Part shown: positions 17,652 through 27,213 of the stretch, piece by piece
Numbering within the stretch: position 1 is the first letter of the stretch
Layout of the letters: every line of letters begins with the position of its first letter
NCBI GenBank assembly: GCA_029168955.1
Contig: JAPDOI010001803.1
Location: 1 to 64,000, forward strand
Origin: Aplectana chamaeleonis
Taxonomy: Eukaryota > Nematoda > Chromadorea > Rhabditida > Cosmocercidae
DNA: 64,000 bases
Direction of reading: 5' to 3'
Program-made: the position numbers and the translations under genes
The notes under the pieces: generated by a model
Seen by the model: only the letters and a program-made list of their open reading frames with translations
Told to the model about the DNA's origin: nothing
Database searches by the model: none

Positions 17652-19035
17652 CAGTACCGTGCAAAAGTCTATCTCGCGTGTCCTTTCCGCGAATAATGTT
17701 TTTCTACGTATCTTGGCTTTCGCCCTTAGCGAAACTTGATGAAACTTTGGTGTGTTATGGGGCATCACAACCCTTGCTTTCCACACACATACACAAAATC
17801 GGTTTTTGAGCGTGCAGTTTTTAAAGGCAGTGTTCACGATGACGATATCAAGCTCTCGAGAGTTCGGACCGAAATGAATAGGGATTGTTTGGTCGTGAGG
17901 TAACTAATAGTGAAGAAACATCAGGAAGAAAAAACTTCACAATAAGTCTAAATAACGAATTCTAAATTCAGGGGGCGTGGACGAGAATCATGGTCCCTGC
18001 TGATTTTTGGCAAGTTTTGAGGCGCTAATCACGAAATCTGCGCGAATCGATAATGCTAACTGCGGCAGAGTTTCTTGGCAATTTGCCATCGAAACGTGTG
18101 CGGCGGCCACAAGCTCTGTCCGATTGGGGGGCGGGCCGGGATAGTTAGGCGCACCGGGAGAGCTTTCCAAAGCCGTTTTTATTTATTTGTGGGCCAAGTT
18201 TCCTGTTGCTTTCTTCGACCCTATCCCTCTACAGCACCTGCCAACTTAGTGTCTCCAAGCATCGAGACCTCGAGAACAAGATTTATACGTGAAATTCACT
18301 GCCTTTAAATATGGATTTTTTGAATATTTTGTGGTGATATCTCAAATCAGGACTATTCGTTCAGAACATTGCTGTTATAAATCCCAACCTGTAGTGCAGT
18401 CATTCGCCATTCAAAGGTCTTCGGGGCCGTTGTATAGCTTTGTGAGAGAATAATAGTCTCTATCAGTCTATCAGAGTTTTTCTGAAGACCTGAAAAATTG
18501 AACAGGTTGGCGTTAATTTTTGAAATTAAACCCCCAAGTGAACCATTACAGGATATGTTCTTTATAAGCTTTGACAAAAGTACAACTGGAACATAAATTT
18601 CGCTTTTTTCGATAACGTCAAGAGAGAGATATTACTTGATAGGTGCAAAGATCGCATTATTTTCTTTTCGAATTTATTCGAAAAAATTTCTATAGAGATT
18701 AATTTTTCACAAAAAGGGTATACAAGTGGTTCCGAACACCTTCCCAAATTGGCGAATAGTTGCTACGGGTTTGGAATTGTAATAGCCTTTGTTTCAAGGA
18801 AAAGTCCTTATTTTCTGAAATAATACCACAAAATGATAAAAGAAAATTTCATATTAAAAAAAACTTGCACGCTCAAAAACCAATTTTTATGTATATGTAA
18901 AGCAAGGCGTTGTAGTGCCCCATAACATACTAATTGTTTCATCAAGTTTCGCTAAGGGCAAGCCAAGATACGGTTAATAAAAACATTATTCAATCTTTGA
19001 GAAAGGCCACGCGAATAGACTTTTGCACGGCACTG
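17652..19035. mobile_element. Tc1-like inverted-repeat element, about 170-bp arms
   Basis: The left end CAGTACCGTGCAAAAGTCTA is mirrored at the right end (GACTTTTGCACGGCACTG). Arms 17652-17820 and about 18865-19035 stay recognisable throughout (for example CCTTAGCGAAACTTGATGAA). A TA precedes the left end. Ends of this form are typical of Tc1-like elements. No transposase remains; part of the interior is the separate MITE 17825-18304, and the rest (18310-18860) is AT-rich without a recognised gene. Confidence 0.75.
17825..18304. mobile_element. TTAA-flanked MITE nested in the Tc1-like element
   Basis: Begins AGGCAGTGTTCACGAT immediately after TTAA (17821-17824) and ends with an inverted, slightly altered terminus (CGTGAAATTCACTGCCT) immediately before TTAA (18305-18308). 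It sits exactly where the left arm of the host element stops. 480 bp, non-coding. Confidence 0.8.
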
Positions 19036-19474
19036 TGTGTCCATTCCAGTGGAGCGCTATTCCTGCATCTCATTAAGCTTACTGCAAGGATTTGCGTGTT
19101 GTTGTTGGAAAACTGCCACTCAGAGACCGTTGATGATAATCGATTTTCGGCTGAGTGCTTTCCCTGTACTAGTGCTACTATTTCATGCTGATTAATGATC
19201 AATAGTGACCCCAGATGTGAATCATAGAGTGCAGCACCATCAGATTCCCAGCATAAGTCGTTTGTTTGATCGAGTGAGTCAGCATATATCTGCTGCATTA
19301 GGCTTTAATATCCGTCATGATTTCCACTTTCTGCCTACGAGTTCGGTTTTGTTGGCTCTAGCATTGCTGTGTAGGTCTCATTGGAGCTAGTGTTTTCCTT
19401 GATATTTGTAATTAAAGTTCGTTTTCCCTCCCTTACCAAGAGACGTGAGTACTGTGCTTGGTTCCTGTGCCTAA

Positions 19475-19743
19475 TTCTGGGTCCCTGCACTGCGTCTCGA
19501 TACGCTTTGCGGCCGCGTCTTCTTAGTCGGAAAAATTTCCAGCTGTTGCAGCCGCCCATCTGTTGACTCTAGGTGGGTTTTAGAAACTGGAAATTAAACA
19601 AAATTTCAGAGGAAAAACCGCATGAAAAAGCCATATCGGAGTCGATAGCTTTGGCGCTGGAAGCTCTCGATAGACTCCAAGCGCGTGCGGCCGCAAAGCG
19701 TGTCGAGGACGCGATCGCGGACCGGAATTCGGCCATCAGAGAA
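19475..19743. mobile_element. Foldback element, second copy of the 17120-17402 family
   Basis: Shares TGCGTCTCGA, GCGGCCGC, AACTGGAA, GCGCGTGCGGCCGC and CCGGAATT..GGCC blocks in the same order as 17120-17402. Its left end is more degraded (TTCTGGGTCC). Confidence 0.75.
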
Positions 19744-19928
19744 GCTTACAGTAACTGCGGATTTTTAGAAAATAAGACGATTTTTTTCATGGAAAAACGA
19801 AATAACCTCTCATTTTGCCTGTGGTGTACTGCCCACTTTTAGCAAATGACCTTCTGCCATCTTTCGGGCAGGATTATAGTTCCACGTTCATAAAACTTCT
19901 GGTTTTTATCAGCAAAAAACTTGAACTA

Positions 19929-21070
19929 CCAGGTTGTCCAATAATTCTTGTCCTTGGAAAAATTTCACCATTTTTAATTTTTTTTCCAACTTTATTGGAA
20001 AAACAAGTCTAACTGCAACAATATAATCACCACAGTTATCCACAGCAGTGGCCCATCGATTGGGCAGGTCGCCGATGCTCTTCGCCCAGAACTCCGGGGC
20101 TGCGACTCGAAGAAGTCCGCGATGTCGGATTTGAGGTTGTCGTAGTTGGTGAGTTTTCTTCCACCGGCCAAATGGTGCTTCAGCGGGCGGAACAAGTGGT
20201 AGTCGGATGGGGGCGAGATTCCGGGGAATACGGCGAATGGGGCAACCGTCTCCTCTCCCAGCCCGAGCGTCGCCAACTTTTGCTGGGTCTCCTTCGCCAC
20301 GTGGGGGCGCGCGTTGTTGTGCAGCAGGTGGACCGAGGCCCGTCGTGGGGACGGTTTTCTCCGGATGGCGGCGGCTGGTTTCCTCGAGCTGATCGGTGTA
20401 GATGGAGGCGGTGACCGTCCTGCCTTTGCGGGAGCGAGCTCCGAGAAAAACAAAGCATGCTCCTTGGTGTCCCAGCAGCAGCAGAGCATGATCTTCAGCG
20501 GGTGCAGGTCGGCTTTCGGCGTATCGTCGGCGGCTCTTCTCCGCGTGGGATCCAGACGGCACGGCGGGCGACGCGTTGTCGTAGAGGACCCAGCTCTCGT
20601 CCCCAGTGACCAGGTCCTCGAGAAACTCCTTGCGATGCGGACGAAGGAGGAGGGACTGGCAGACGGCCACGCGGCTCTGCTTGTTGGCGTCCGTCAGACG
20701 GTGAGGGAGCCAACGGGCCAGAACTTTGTGGTAGCCGAGCAAGGTGAGTCGATTGTGGATGGTGGACTTGCCGCAGCCGAGCGTCGTCGCCAGTTCACGG
20801 ATGGTGGCTTCCGGCTTCTCCTTGATACAGCGACGGACTTCGCCATCATCCACCGTAGAAGGCCTCCCGCTGTGCTCCTTGTCCTCGAGGCTCGTATCGC
20901 CGCTCTCGAAACGATTGAACCAGCGGCTGACTGTGCGTTGGGACACTGCATCCTCCTTGCACGCTCTGCAGATGTTGGCGACCGCGGTGCCCATGTCGTT
21001 GCCCAGCGGCCACTCGTACTACACGAACGTACGAATTCGACCTTGGTCCATTTTAGCTTGTACTGGTAGC
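19929..21070 (-). mobile_element. Decayed mariner element
   Basis: Contains the transposase pseudogene described separately. A candidate 3' terminus, CCAGGTTGTCCAATAATT, lies at 19929 preceded by TA. I could not find its inverted partner upstream of the start codon, so the 5' end is truncated or diverged. The element is much GC-richer than its flanks. Confidence 0.75.
19992..21051 (-). pseudogene. Mariner transposase, frameshifted, second catalytic Asp lost
   Basis: Cut-and-paste DNA transposase of the mariner family. The minus strand starts MDQGRIRTFV, has an in-frame stop a few codons on, then runs NICRACKEDAVSQRTVSRWF (first helix-turn-helix), SGRPS linker, ATIRELATTLGCGKSTIHN (second helix-turn-helix), and TGDESWVLYDN with the first catalytic Asp. 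Frameshifts then spread the rest over three frames: SIYTDQLE, VHLLHNNARPHVAKETQQKL, SDYHLF (third catalytic Asp), PEFWAKSIGDLPNRW and GDYI near the end. The second catalytic position, Asp in the family's HDNARPH motif, is Asn here. Length (about 350 residues) fits the family. The copy is inactive for several independent reasons. Confidence 0.9.
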
Positions 21071-21435
21071 TAGACGCGGCGACTGCGCCTTATATACCCC
21101 TAGCTTAAAACATTGGAGAACCTTCTAGAAGGATCTTACGCTTGCCTGCCACGTGCTTCTCGGAGCAGCACGTGCTGCTGCGAAAGTTCCTTTCAACTTG
21201 ACTAAATTCGAATAGGAAGCCTATCGTGGCCGAATAGGACCCCCGCCTCTCTGAGAAATGAAGACCCAGATCACAGGAATGATCAATTCAAGGAAGTGCT
21301 GTTAAGTGAGCTGTTCGCTTCATTGCACTGATATGTATCATCCTTCTAGCGGCCAATTCCTCCACACTCAAAAATCAACGTAAACAAGAGAGGGCATATT
21401 TTGGCTCAAAACGCGTCTTTCGTGTCCTTTTTTGA

Positions 21436-22496
21436 AGGCATCGTCCACGATGAAATATGGTTATCGAGTTCTCCGTTGAGTACGGAAGGTCAGAGGCCTA
21501 CTGGAGACAATCGTGATAGAAAGAGCAGCGAAAATGCCCGGAAACCACTTTTCTCTACCGAAACAGGATCGCTTTCGTGACGTTTCATTTCTGACATTAC
21601 AAGAATTGACCGGTTCGGAGGAGTGAACTGGACAATGTAATCAACGTGATAAACGTGATAAATTCTTTTTGATAACCGGTTGTTTTCCTTTCTTCCTTGT
21701 AACAAAGGATCGACTCAAAGGCGGCCTCCGAACCCAGGAAGCCGTTTTGAGGTGGCGAAACTTCATTCGGAGGCAATTTCAGAACTCCAAAGTTTGTGAA
21801 CGATCTTGTGAAGACCCACTTGTCCGATTAAAGGCAGTGCTCACGATGAAAAACCTTACCGAAAAAACTACAAAAATCAGCTCAGATCAAAAACAGCTCA
21901 AAAACTATGAAGGTAGCGCGGTGAGAAACGGGCTAGAATTAGAGTTATTAAGACCCTAAACTTCCAGTTCGTGCACACGTGCACAGAAAGATGACAGACT
22001 CATGTTAAGCAGTCGAAAATCATCGACACCCAGAGGAAGAAATAAATGCAAATTTACCTAATAAAACAGTTGAACAATGAAAGCAAGCACTTCAGTCAAT
22101 GTTTTTGACTGGATGTGTACATAAATCCGAAGGTTCATTGGTTGAAATTCAATTTCAAGCCAGCTGATGTTCTTGATACTAGGGATCATCGATGCCGATG
22201 ATGTGAGGGTTGGCTCGTCCACCATCAAAAGACAAGGAAGTTGAGGCTTCAAATTCTGGCCTAGAACAGCCTTTTTCGCGATTTTTCTTGTAGGTTCTAC
22301 TACTCTATACCCAGAAAAGGGTTGGGAGAGGAAAAGAAGACGAGCATATTTGAGCGCGACCACTGCCTTTAAACGCAAAACCTGGAAAACGTTTTCATCG
22401 TATACGATGTCTTTAAGGATGCCTTGCTATATAGGGCATCAGACCTTCCGTAAGCTGAGGAGATATCGGAAATGAAATTTATCGTGAACACGGCCT
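21436..22496. mobile_element. Outer TTAA-type MITE carrying a nested MITE
   Basis: The left end AGGCATCGTCCACGATGAAA (after TTGA) and the right end, inverted (TTTATCGTGAACACGGCCT before TTAA), match over about 65 bp including TACGGAAGGTC. The interior is interrupted by the complete MITE 21832-22368. Without the insert it would be about 520 bp. Confidence 0.7.
21832..22368 (+). mobile_element. TTAA-flanked MITE, complete copy nested in a relative
   Basis: Starts AGGCAGTGCTCACGATGA directly after TTAA (21828-21831) and ends GCGCGACCACTGCCT directly before TTAA (22369-22372). It aligns end to end with the inverted copy at 39003-39528 and with the truncated copy at 15453-15824. 537 bp, non-coding. 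Confidence 0.85.
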
Positions 22497-22742
22497 TTAA
22501 TTCTCGTCTGACTTTTTCGTTATACCGGTTCTGAAATCACTTAGACGGTTTTTTGCCAAATAATACAATATTGTAGAGATATGTAGTATGTGAATGCGCA
22601 TACTTGTCGTAGTTTTGTATTTCCTCTGTTAATACTAGGTTGGTAGTACTGTTTTTATACTCTATTCTAACCTTTATATGCTATTTCTCCTCCATTCGTT
22701 TCTGTCGATCGATATGGTTGTTAGTTGATCGACTCACACACT

Positions 22743-23311
22743 CGCGGGGGTCGGTGGCCGGTTGATAGGAGTTGAACAGGTAGCGTGCTTCCGCTCGAAA
22801 CGAAAAAAGGGGAGGGCAAGGCCCGAAAACTCCCCCATTCATGCCGAAAACTCCGCATGTCAACCTCCCACCGACCCTACAATGCCACGTCATCCTTGAC
22901 CCGTTCACACCGGAAGCTCTGCATTATGGCCTCCCACCGACCACCCTCTACCACTCCTGCAGTCGCGGGCGTCGGTGGCAGGTTGAGGGGCAGCACAATT
23001 GACCTGTCAACCTGCCACCGACGCCCGCCAAAGCGTTGATATCCCGAGCTGTCAACCGTGATACGAACAAACACGTCACATTCCAGTGCAGCGTATACAT
23101 TGTGGGCTACCGATTCCGCGCTCTACACGAGAGAGTACCGGAGAAAAACAGTGCAGACACTGCAGCACGTCGCCCCGAAAACTCCGCCACATATGAGACA
23201 TCACCACGAAAACTTCGGCAGTTATGAGTCATGCCGAAACCTCCGCCGATCAGCCGCATCGAATCAGTTTCATTTGGAAAGGGGCGTTTTAACCTGCCAC
23301 CGACCCCCGCG
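22743..23311. repeat. Inverted-repeat cluster built on a TGCCACCGAC word
   Basis: CGGGGGTCGGTGGC at 22746-22759 is mirrored at 23294-23308. An inner near-perfect palindrome has arms at about 22964-22987 and 23005-23028. Two further single copies occur near 22865 and 22930. A second word, CCGAAAACTCC or close variants, appears five times between 22820 and 23250. No gene recognised. Confidence 0.6.
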
Positions 23312-23664
23312 ATTGTCTGAGGAGATGGCCGATTGGCCTTGTTTATTTCGTCTAACGCGCGCCATTTCCCTGACGCGCTCTTTCTTTGCACACTCTCTCG
23401 CCCTCGTCATTGTTTTGCCATCACGATCTATTGGGGCCCCGCCCCATTGCCTTTAAAAGCCAAACGAGAGCTCATTTTTGTGAATCGTTTCTCACTGGAA
23501 GGTGGGGGTTGGTGAGTGCTCACCACTCCCGGCAAATAAAGATTGCCAAGGAAGAGTTCGGTGGCCTTCCCTAAACATCCCCGGTGTGGCCGACCAGTCA
23601 CCCGTGATTATATCACGTAATCTTACATAATAATAAAAGGCTAAGAGTTGACCGGTGACCGTTG

Positions 23665-24160
23665 ACCAGAGAATGCGCAGGACCCAGTTAGGAGTGCGTC
23701 CAGCACTGAGAAAAGTGTGTTGGACCCAACTGGGAGTGCACCGAGCGCCGAGAAAAACTGTGTTGTACCCCATTGGGAATGCGTGAAGCGCCGGCGAAAG
23801 TGTGTTGGACCCAACCTGGGTACGCCGAGCGCCGGGAAAATATACAGGACCCAAGCGGGAGTGCGCTGAGTGCCGGAGAAAGTATGTGGGACACAACTGG
23901 GGGTGCTCCTGGCGCCGCGAAAAGTGTGTGGGAGTCAACTGAGTGTGCGCCATGTGCCGGGGAAAGTGCATAAGACCCATCATAAGGGGGGGGGCAAGCG
24001 CCGGGGAAAGTGTGTGGGACCCAATTGAGGAAGCACCGGGAGAATGTGTACGGGACCTAGGCGGGAGTGCCTAAGCGCCGGGGAGGTGTGTGGGAGTGTG
24101 GAACTCAAATGTGAGAACGCCGTCGCAGGGGAAAGTATGTAGGACCCGATTGGGTTTCTA
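23665..24160 (-). repeat. 42-bp minisatellite, about 12 degenerate copies
   Basis: Units such as GGGACCCAATTGGGAGTGCG followed by CGAGCGCCGGGGAAAGTGTG repeat every 42 bp with many changes. In reverse complement the unit resembles that of the array at 29600-30725 (shared CACACTTT, CGGCG and GCACTCCCA blocks in the same order and spacing). Confidence 0.8.
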
Positions 24161-24804
24161 GGAACGATAATAACTAAGTTCTCATATGGTAATCATTCAA
24201 TTATTTCATGCGTCAAAACAGACGCCTACAAGTACGCCGCGAAGCGTGGGTGTACACCTTGTACATATATATGCGCATGTTTAGGGTTCAATTTATATCT
24301 GTATCTAGGCATTCTGTGTGCGATTGAAGTCCAATAAATATTGTTTTATTGAGGCAGGATATCGCTAAAAAAGGCTCCTTTGAAAAAATGCGCTTCGAAG
24401 AATTTAGGCAACCCTAAGGAGATTTTCTGAAATTTCCTCTATTCGCGTTTCGAAATACGCAGTTCCGCGCATTTATGGACGTTTCGCGCCCGATTTATGA
24501 AAGCTGTAGAAAACAAATTCGTTCCGGAAACCGATATCCGGAATTTTGAGATTTTATTCCGCTTATTTCCCTAGTTGCAAGCCATGCTCCAAAAATTTTG
24601 TAAGTTAATCTGAGTCTCATCGCGCGCATTGATTTGCAGGAAATGAAATGCATATCTGCAAAGTGGTGATGTGAATTTTATTCTGTTTGAGCTGGACTGA
24701 ATAGTTTCAGAGAATTTCTGCTGAAAGTCAATTGGCTGATAATTTGAATCTTTTCCGGGTAAAAGTATGAGAGTTGGTCGTTATGAGAACGTGCAAGCTG
24801 TATT
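24161..24804. other. Intergenic, no gene recognised
   Basis: AT-rich sequence without a recognised exon, RNA gene or repeat partner. Confidence 0.4.
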
Positions 24805-25098
24805 TATAGTCTACAGCAATGGAAGTAGGACCTGTTGAGGTTGCGGACTCGTCCTAACATACGGTAGTTTCACTCATTTTTCCGAAACAGTTGTGATAAA
24901 TCGGTGAGTCTGTGTTTTCACCGATATGACTACATCTGTGGGAGCAATGAAAACAGGTGAAAATATGAGAGTGGAAACAAAAACCCACCGACCAATCTCA
25001 ATTGTTTCGAGAAAATGAATGATAACACCATCAGACTACAGTATGTTAGGAAGGGTCCGCAACCTCACCACGTCCTACTTCCATTGCTGTAGACTATA
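24805..25098. mobile_element. Foldback element with TATAGTCTACAGC ends
   Basis: The left end TATAGTCTACAGCAATGGAA and right end TTCCATTGCTGTAGACTATA are perfect reverse complements, and the arms (about 100 bp each) continue with GGTTGCGGAC and CCTAACATAC blocks. The centre contains a short hairpin (ATCGGTGA...TCACCGAT). Non-coding. Confidence 0.85.
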
Positions 25099-26273
25099 AT
25101 AGGGTTTCAACTGATCTCAGATTTGGAAACTACTGCTTATGCCAGAGACCATTGATTTCCTGAGTGTTGGGGGTCGTCTGCTTTCTCTATTTGTACATAG
25201 AAACACGGGCCGTGCACCCGACTGTCACCATCGCTACGACCTGTGTTGTCACCATGACAACATGCTTCTAGCACCAAATGTTTCAGCATAGAAAAACCTT
25301 GTCTCGCAATCCACTCAATTCAAAAGGCCTGTTGTCTGGTGATGGCTTCCTTCTGGAGCTTATGTTAGCTTATACGAATTTGCTGAACTCTGTTGGAATG
25401 CGAGATCTTACAAGGGAAATATGCAAAGCGTAGGTCGCATCTGCGGAAACGAATTGTATCGGTACTATCTCTTGGCCATCCATAGTAAAATTGTGCAATA
25501 CACCATCCCGAGCTGCTGGTTACTAGAAGTTATTAGCTCAAGACGGTCGTTTTCTGTACTTTTTGTACCTTCCAAAATACGCAGTGACGATCCTAAAATC
25601 CGGGAACGGACCTCATAATCGTATTCAGTGCCCAAAGCAACCCCACCCCCACCCTGAGCAAAGTTTAGGTGAAAGCGCATCTTCCAACATTGCCCAGACT
25701 GATAGCGTTTTCCAATTGTACGAATTTTCGGTTGAACGCTTACTTATATCAATTGGAGGTTCTAAAAGCGCTTAAGAAAAAAATTTCAGATTTTACTCAG
25801 AATTCTGCTAGAGGGAGGGGGTTGTTTGTTGTGCTGATCACGAATATAAGATTTATTTGTCGATTTTCCAAAGTTTTTGACTTAATCCGTTCGAAGCATC
25901 CTAGCGGGGGAGAATTTTGAGGACAAAACGCGATTTTAGAGATTCCCGGTTTTCCACGATAGATGTGGTTCAACTCTTCTCCCCGAGGGTTTTTGGTTTA
26001 CTGAACACGAATCTGAGGTCAGTTCGTCGATTTTGGACAGATTATGGTAAATTACGGTGGGCATGCGGTAGTTTGGTCAGAGTCTCAGATTTAACTCAAG
26101 AGTTGCATGCACGTAGAATATTATAATTACAAATATAAAGAGGATAGTTAACGAACAGGGACGTATCAAAAAGGCGAGCCAAATGAAGGAACGTGTCTAT
26201 CGTCTCTGTAATGTATTACGCGTTTGCAAATTGCTAACTTCCAACTTACCTAGCTGTCGCGTAAACCAACCCG
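25099..26273. other. Intergenic, no gene recognised
   Basis: No protein family seen. A short block at 26071-26108 (GTAGTTTGGTCAGAGTCTCA) resembles 15886-15925, a minor dispersed repeat. Confidence 0.4.
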
Positions 26274-26955
26274 CCACTCCCACTCAAGCAAACTGGGGCG
26301 TCGACAACAGGTTGATAAGTTGTCATCTCATAAACCGCTCCCTGTTGACAAGTCAAATCGCGCGTATTGTCAGCCTGAGACCTGCTCGTTGCCCAGCGAC
26401 GTCCGCCTGTTGTCCGGCTGTTGACAGCACGATGTGTCGCGTTTAGCGGCCAATTTAGCAGCTGTTCACATCCTACAGGATTGTTTCATCCAGCTTGGGA
26501 ACTACTTTACACCGGCACGCGTGGCGGCACCGAGACGCGTCGCGGTCGGTACACCTACTCGCGTCGCGGTCGGAACTCCGACACGCGTCGCGGCTGGTCG
26601 CCGAGCCTCCACTGGGGTCACCACAGGATGGGCAGGACCTCCAGATGCTGGGCGGGGCCTAAGTACCGCAAACTTGGGTAATTGAACCCGCTGCGCTATC
26701 ATCATTCGCAGAATGCCTGAAAAATGCGTCGTATACTTCCCTGGTATCTAGAGCGCTAGCTGTGCAACAGCTCGCGATCGACCAGATCATAACTCGCTGC
26801 CGTAATTGCTGTGCAACAGCTCGACATTCACCAGATCATAACTCGCGGCCAGGGCCCCTCCGAATATCGGCGTGTTGGCCAGCGGTAACTCATAGTGGGC
26901 TGATGAACCTGTTGACGACGCCCCAGTTCGCATGAGTAGTCATTGTGAGTGCCTG
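26274..26955. mobile_element. TIR element with AACTGGGGCGTCG ends and an SL1-like insert
   Basis: Left arm around 26274-26355 (AACTGGGGCGTCGACAACAG) is mirrored at about 26865-26955 (CTGTTGACGACGCCCCAGTT). The interior holds three to four copies of a CGCGTCGCGGTCGG-type word (26518-26605), the SL1-like sequence (26667-26688, minus strand) and two tandem copies of a 45-bp segment starting TGTGCAACAGCTCG (26761-26851). No transposase recognised. Confidence 0.7.
26667..26688 (-). ncRNA. SL1-like spliced-leader sequence (probably not a functional SL RNA gene)
   Basis: The minus strand matches 20 of the 22 bases of the conserved nematode SL1 leader (from memory of SL1); the differences are at position 5 (C for T) and position 21 (C for A). 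It is followed by GTACTT, so a donor-like GT sits in the right place. The next 100 bases contain no Sm-binding AATTTTTGG-type site and do not look like an SL RNA body. It is more likely a captured or retroposed leader than a working gene. Confidence 0.45.
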
Positions 26956-27198
26956 GTGGATTTCGGAATAGGTCATGGAATGAGGTGGAATCACAGAGAG
27001 TCGCGTTGTCGAAATCAACTTCTGGCAGTTCCCATGTGAACTTTCATCGAAAGAATGATGTCAGACTCTTATCAGTCCCCCATGTTGTTCATGATAACGC
27101 GTTCTCATATTCTGTTCCCTTTCAGGGCCTCATAAGCCCTGTCTCTCCGAATGTCATTCCTTCAGACTTCTCTTATGTATTTAGTTTATTGAGCTGTA

Positions 27199-27204
27199 CT
27201 TCAG
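27199..27204 (+). other. Candidate SL trans-splice acceptor of the arrestin gene
   Basis: CTTCAG lies nine bases before the predicted start codon. An in-frame TGA sits between the acceptor and ATG, which fixes this ATG as the first usable one in the exon. Confidence 0.5.
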
Positions 27205-27213
27205 AATCTCTGA

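Noticed and set aside
20314..21069. A 251-codon plus-strand reading frame
   Set aside because: It is antisense to the mariner transposase pseudogene, whose GC-rich codons leave the opposite strand open.
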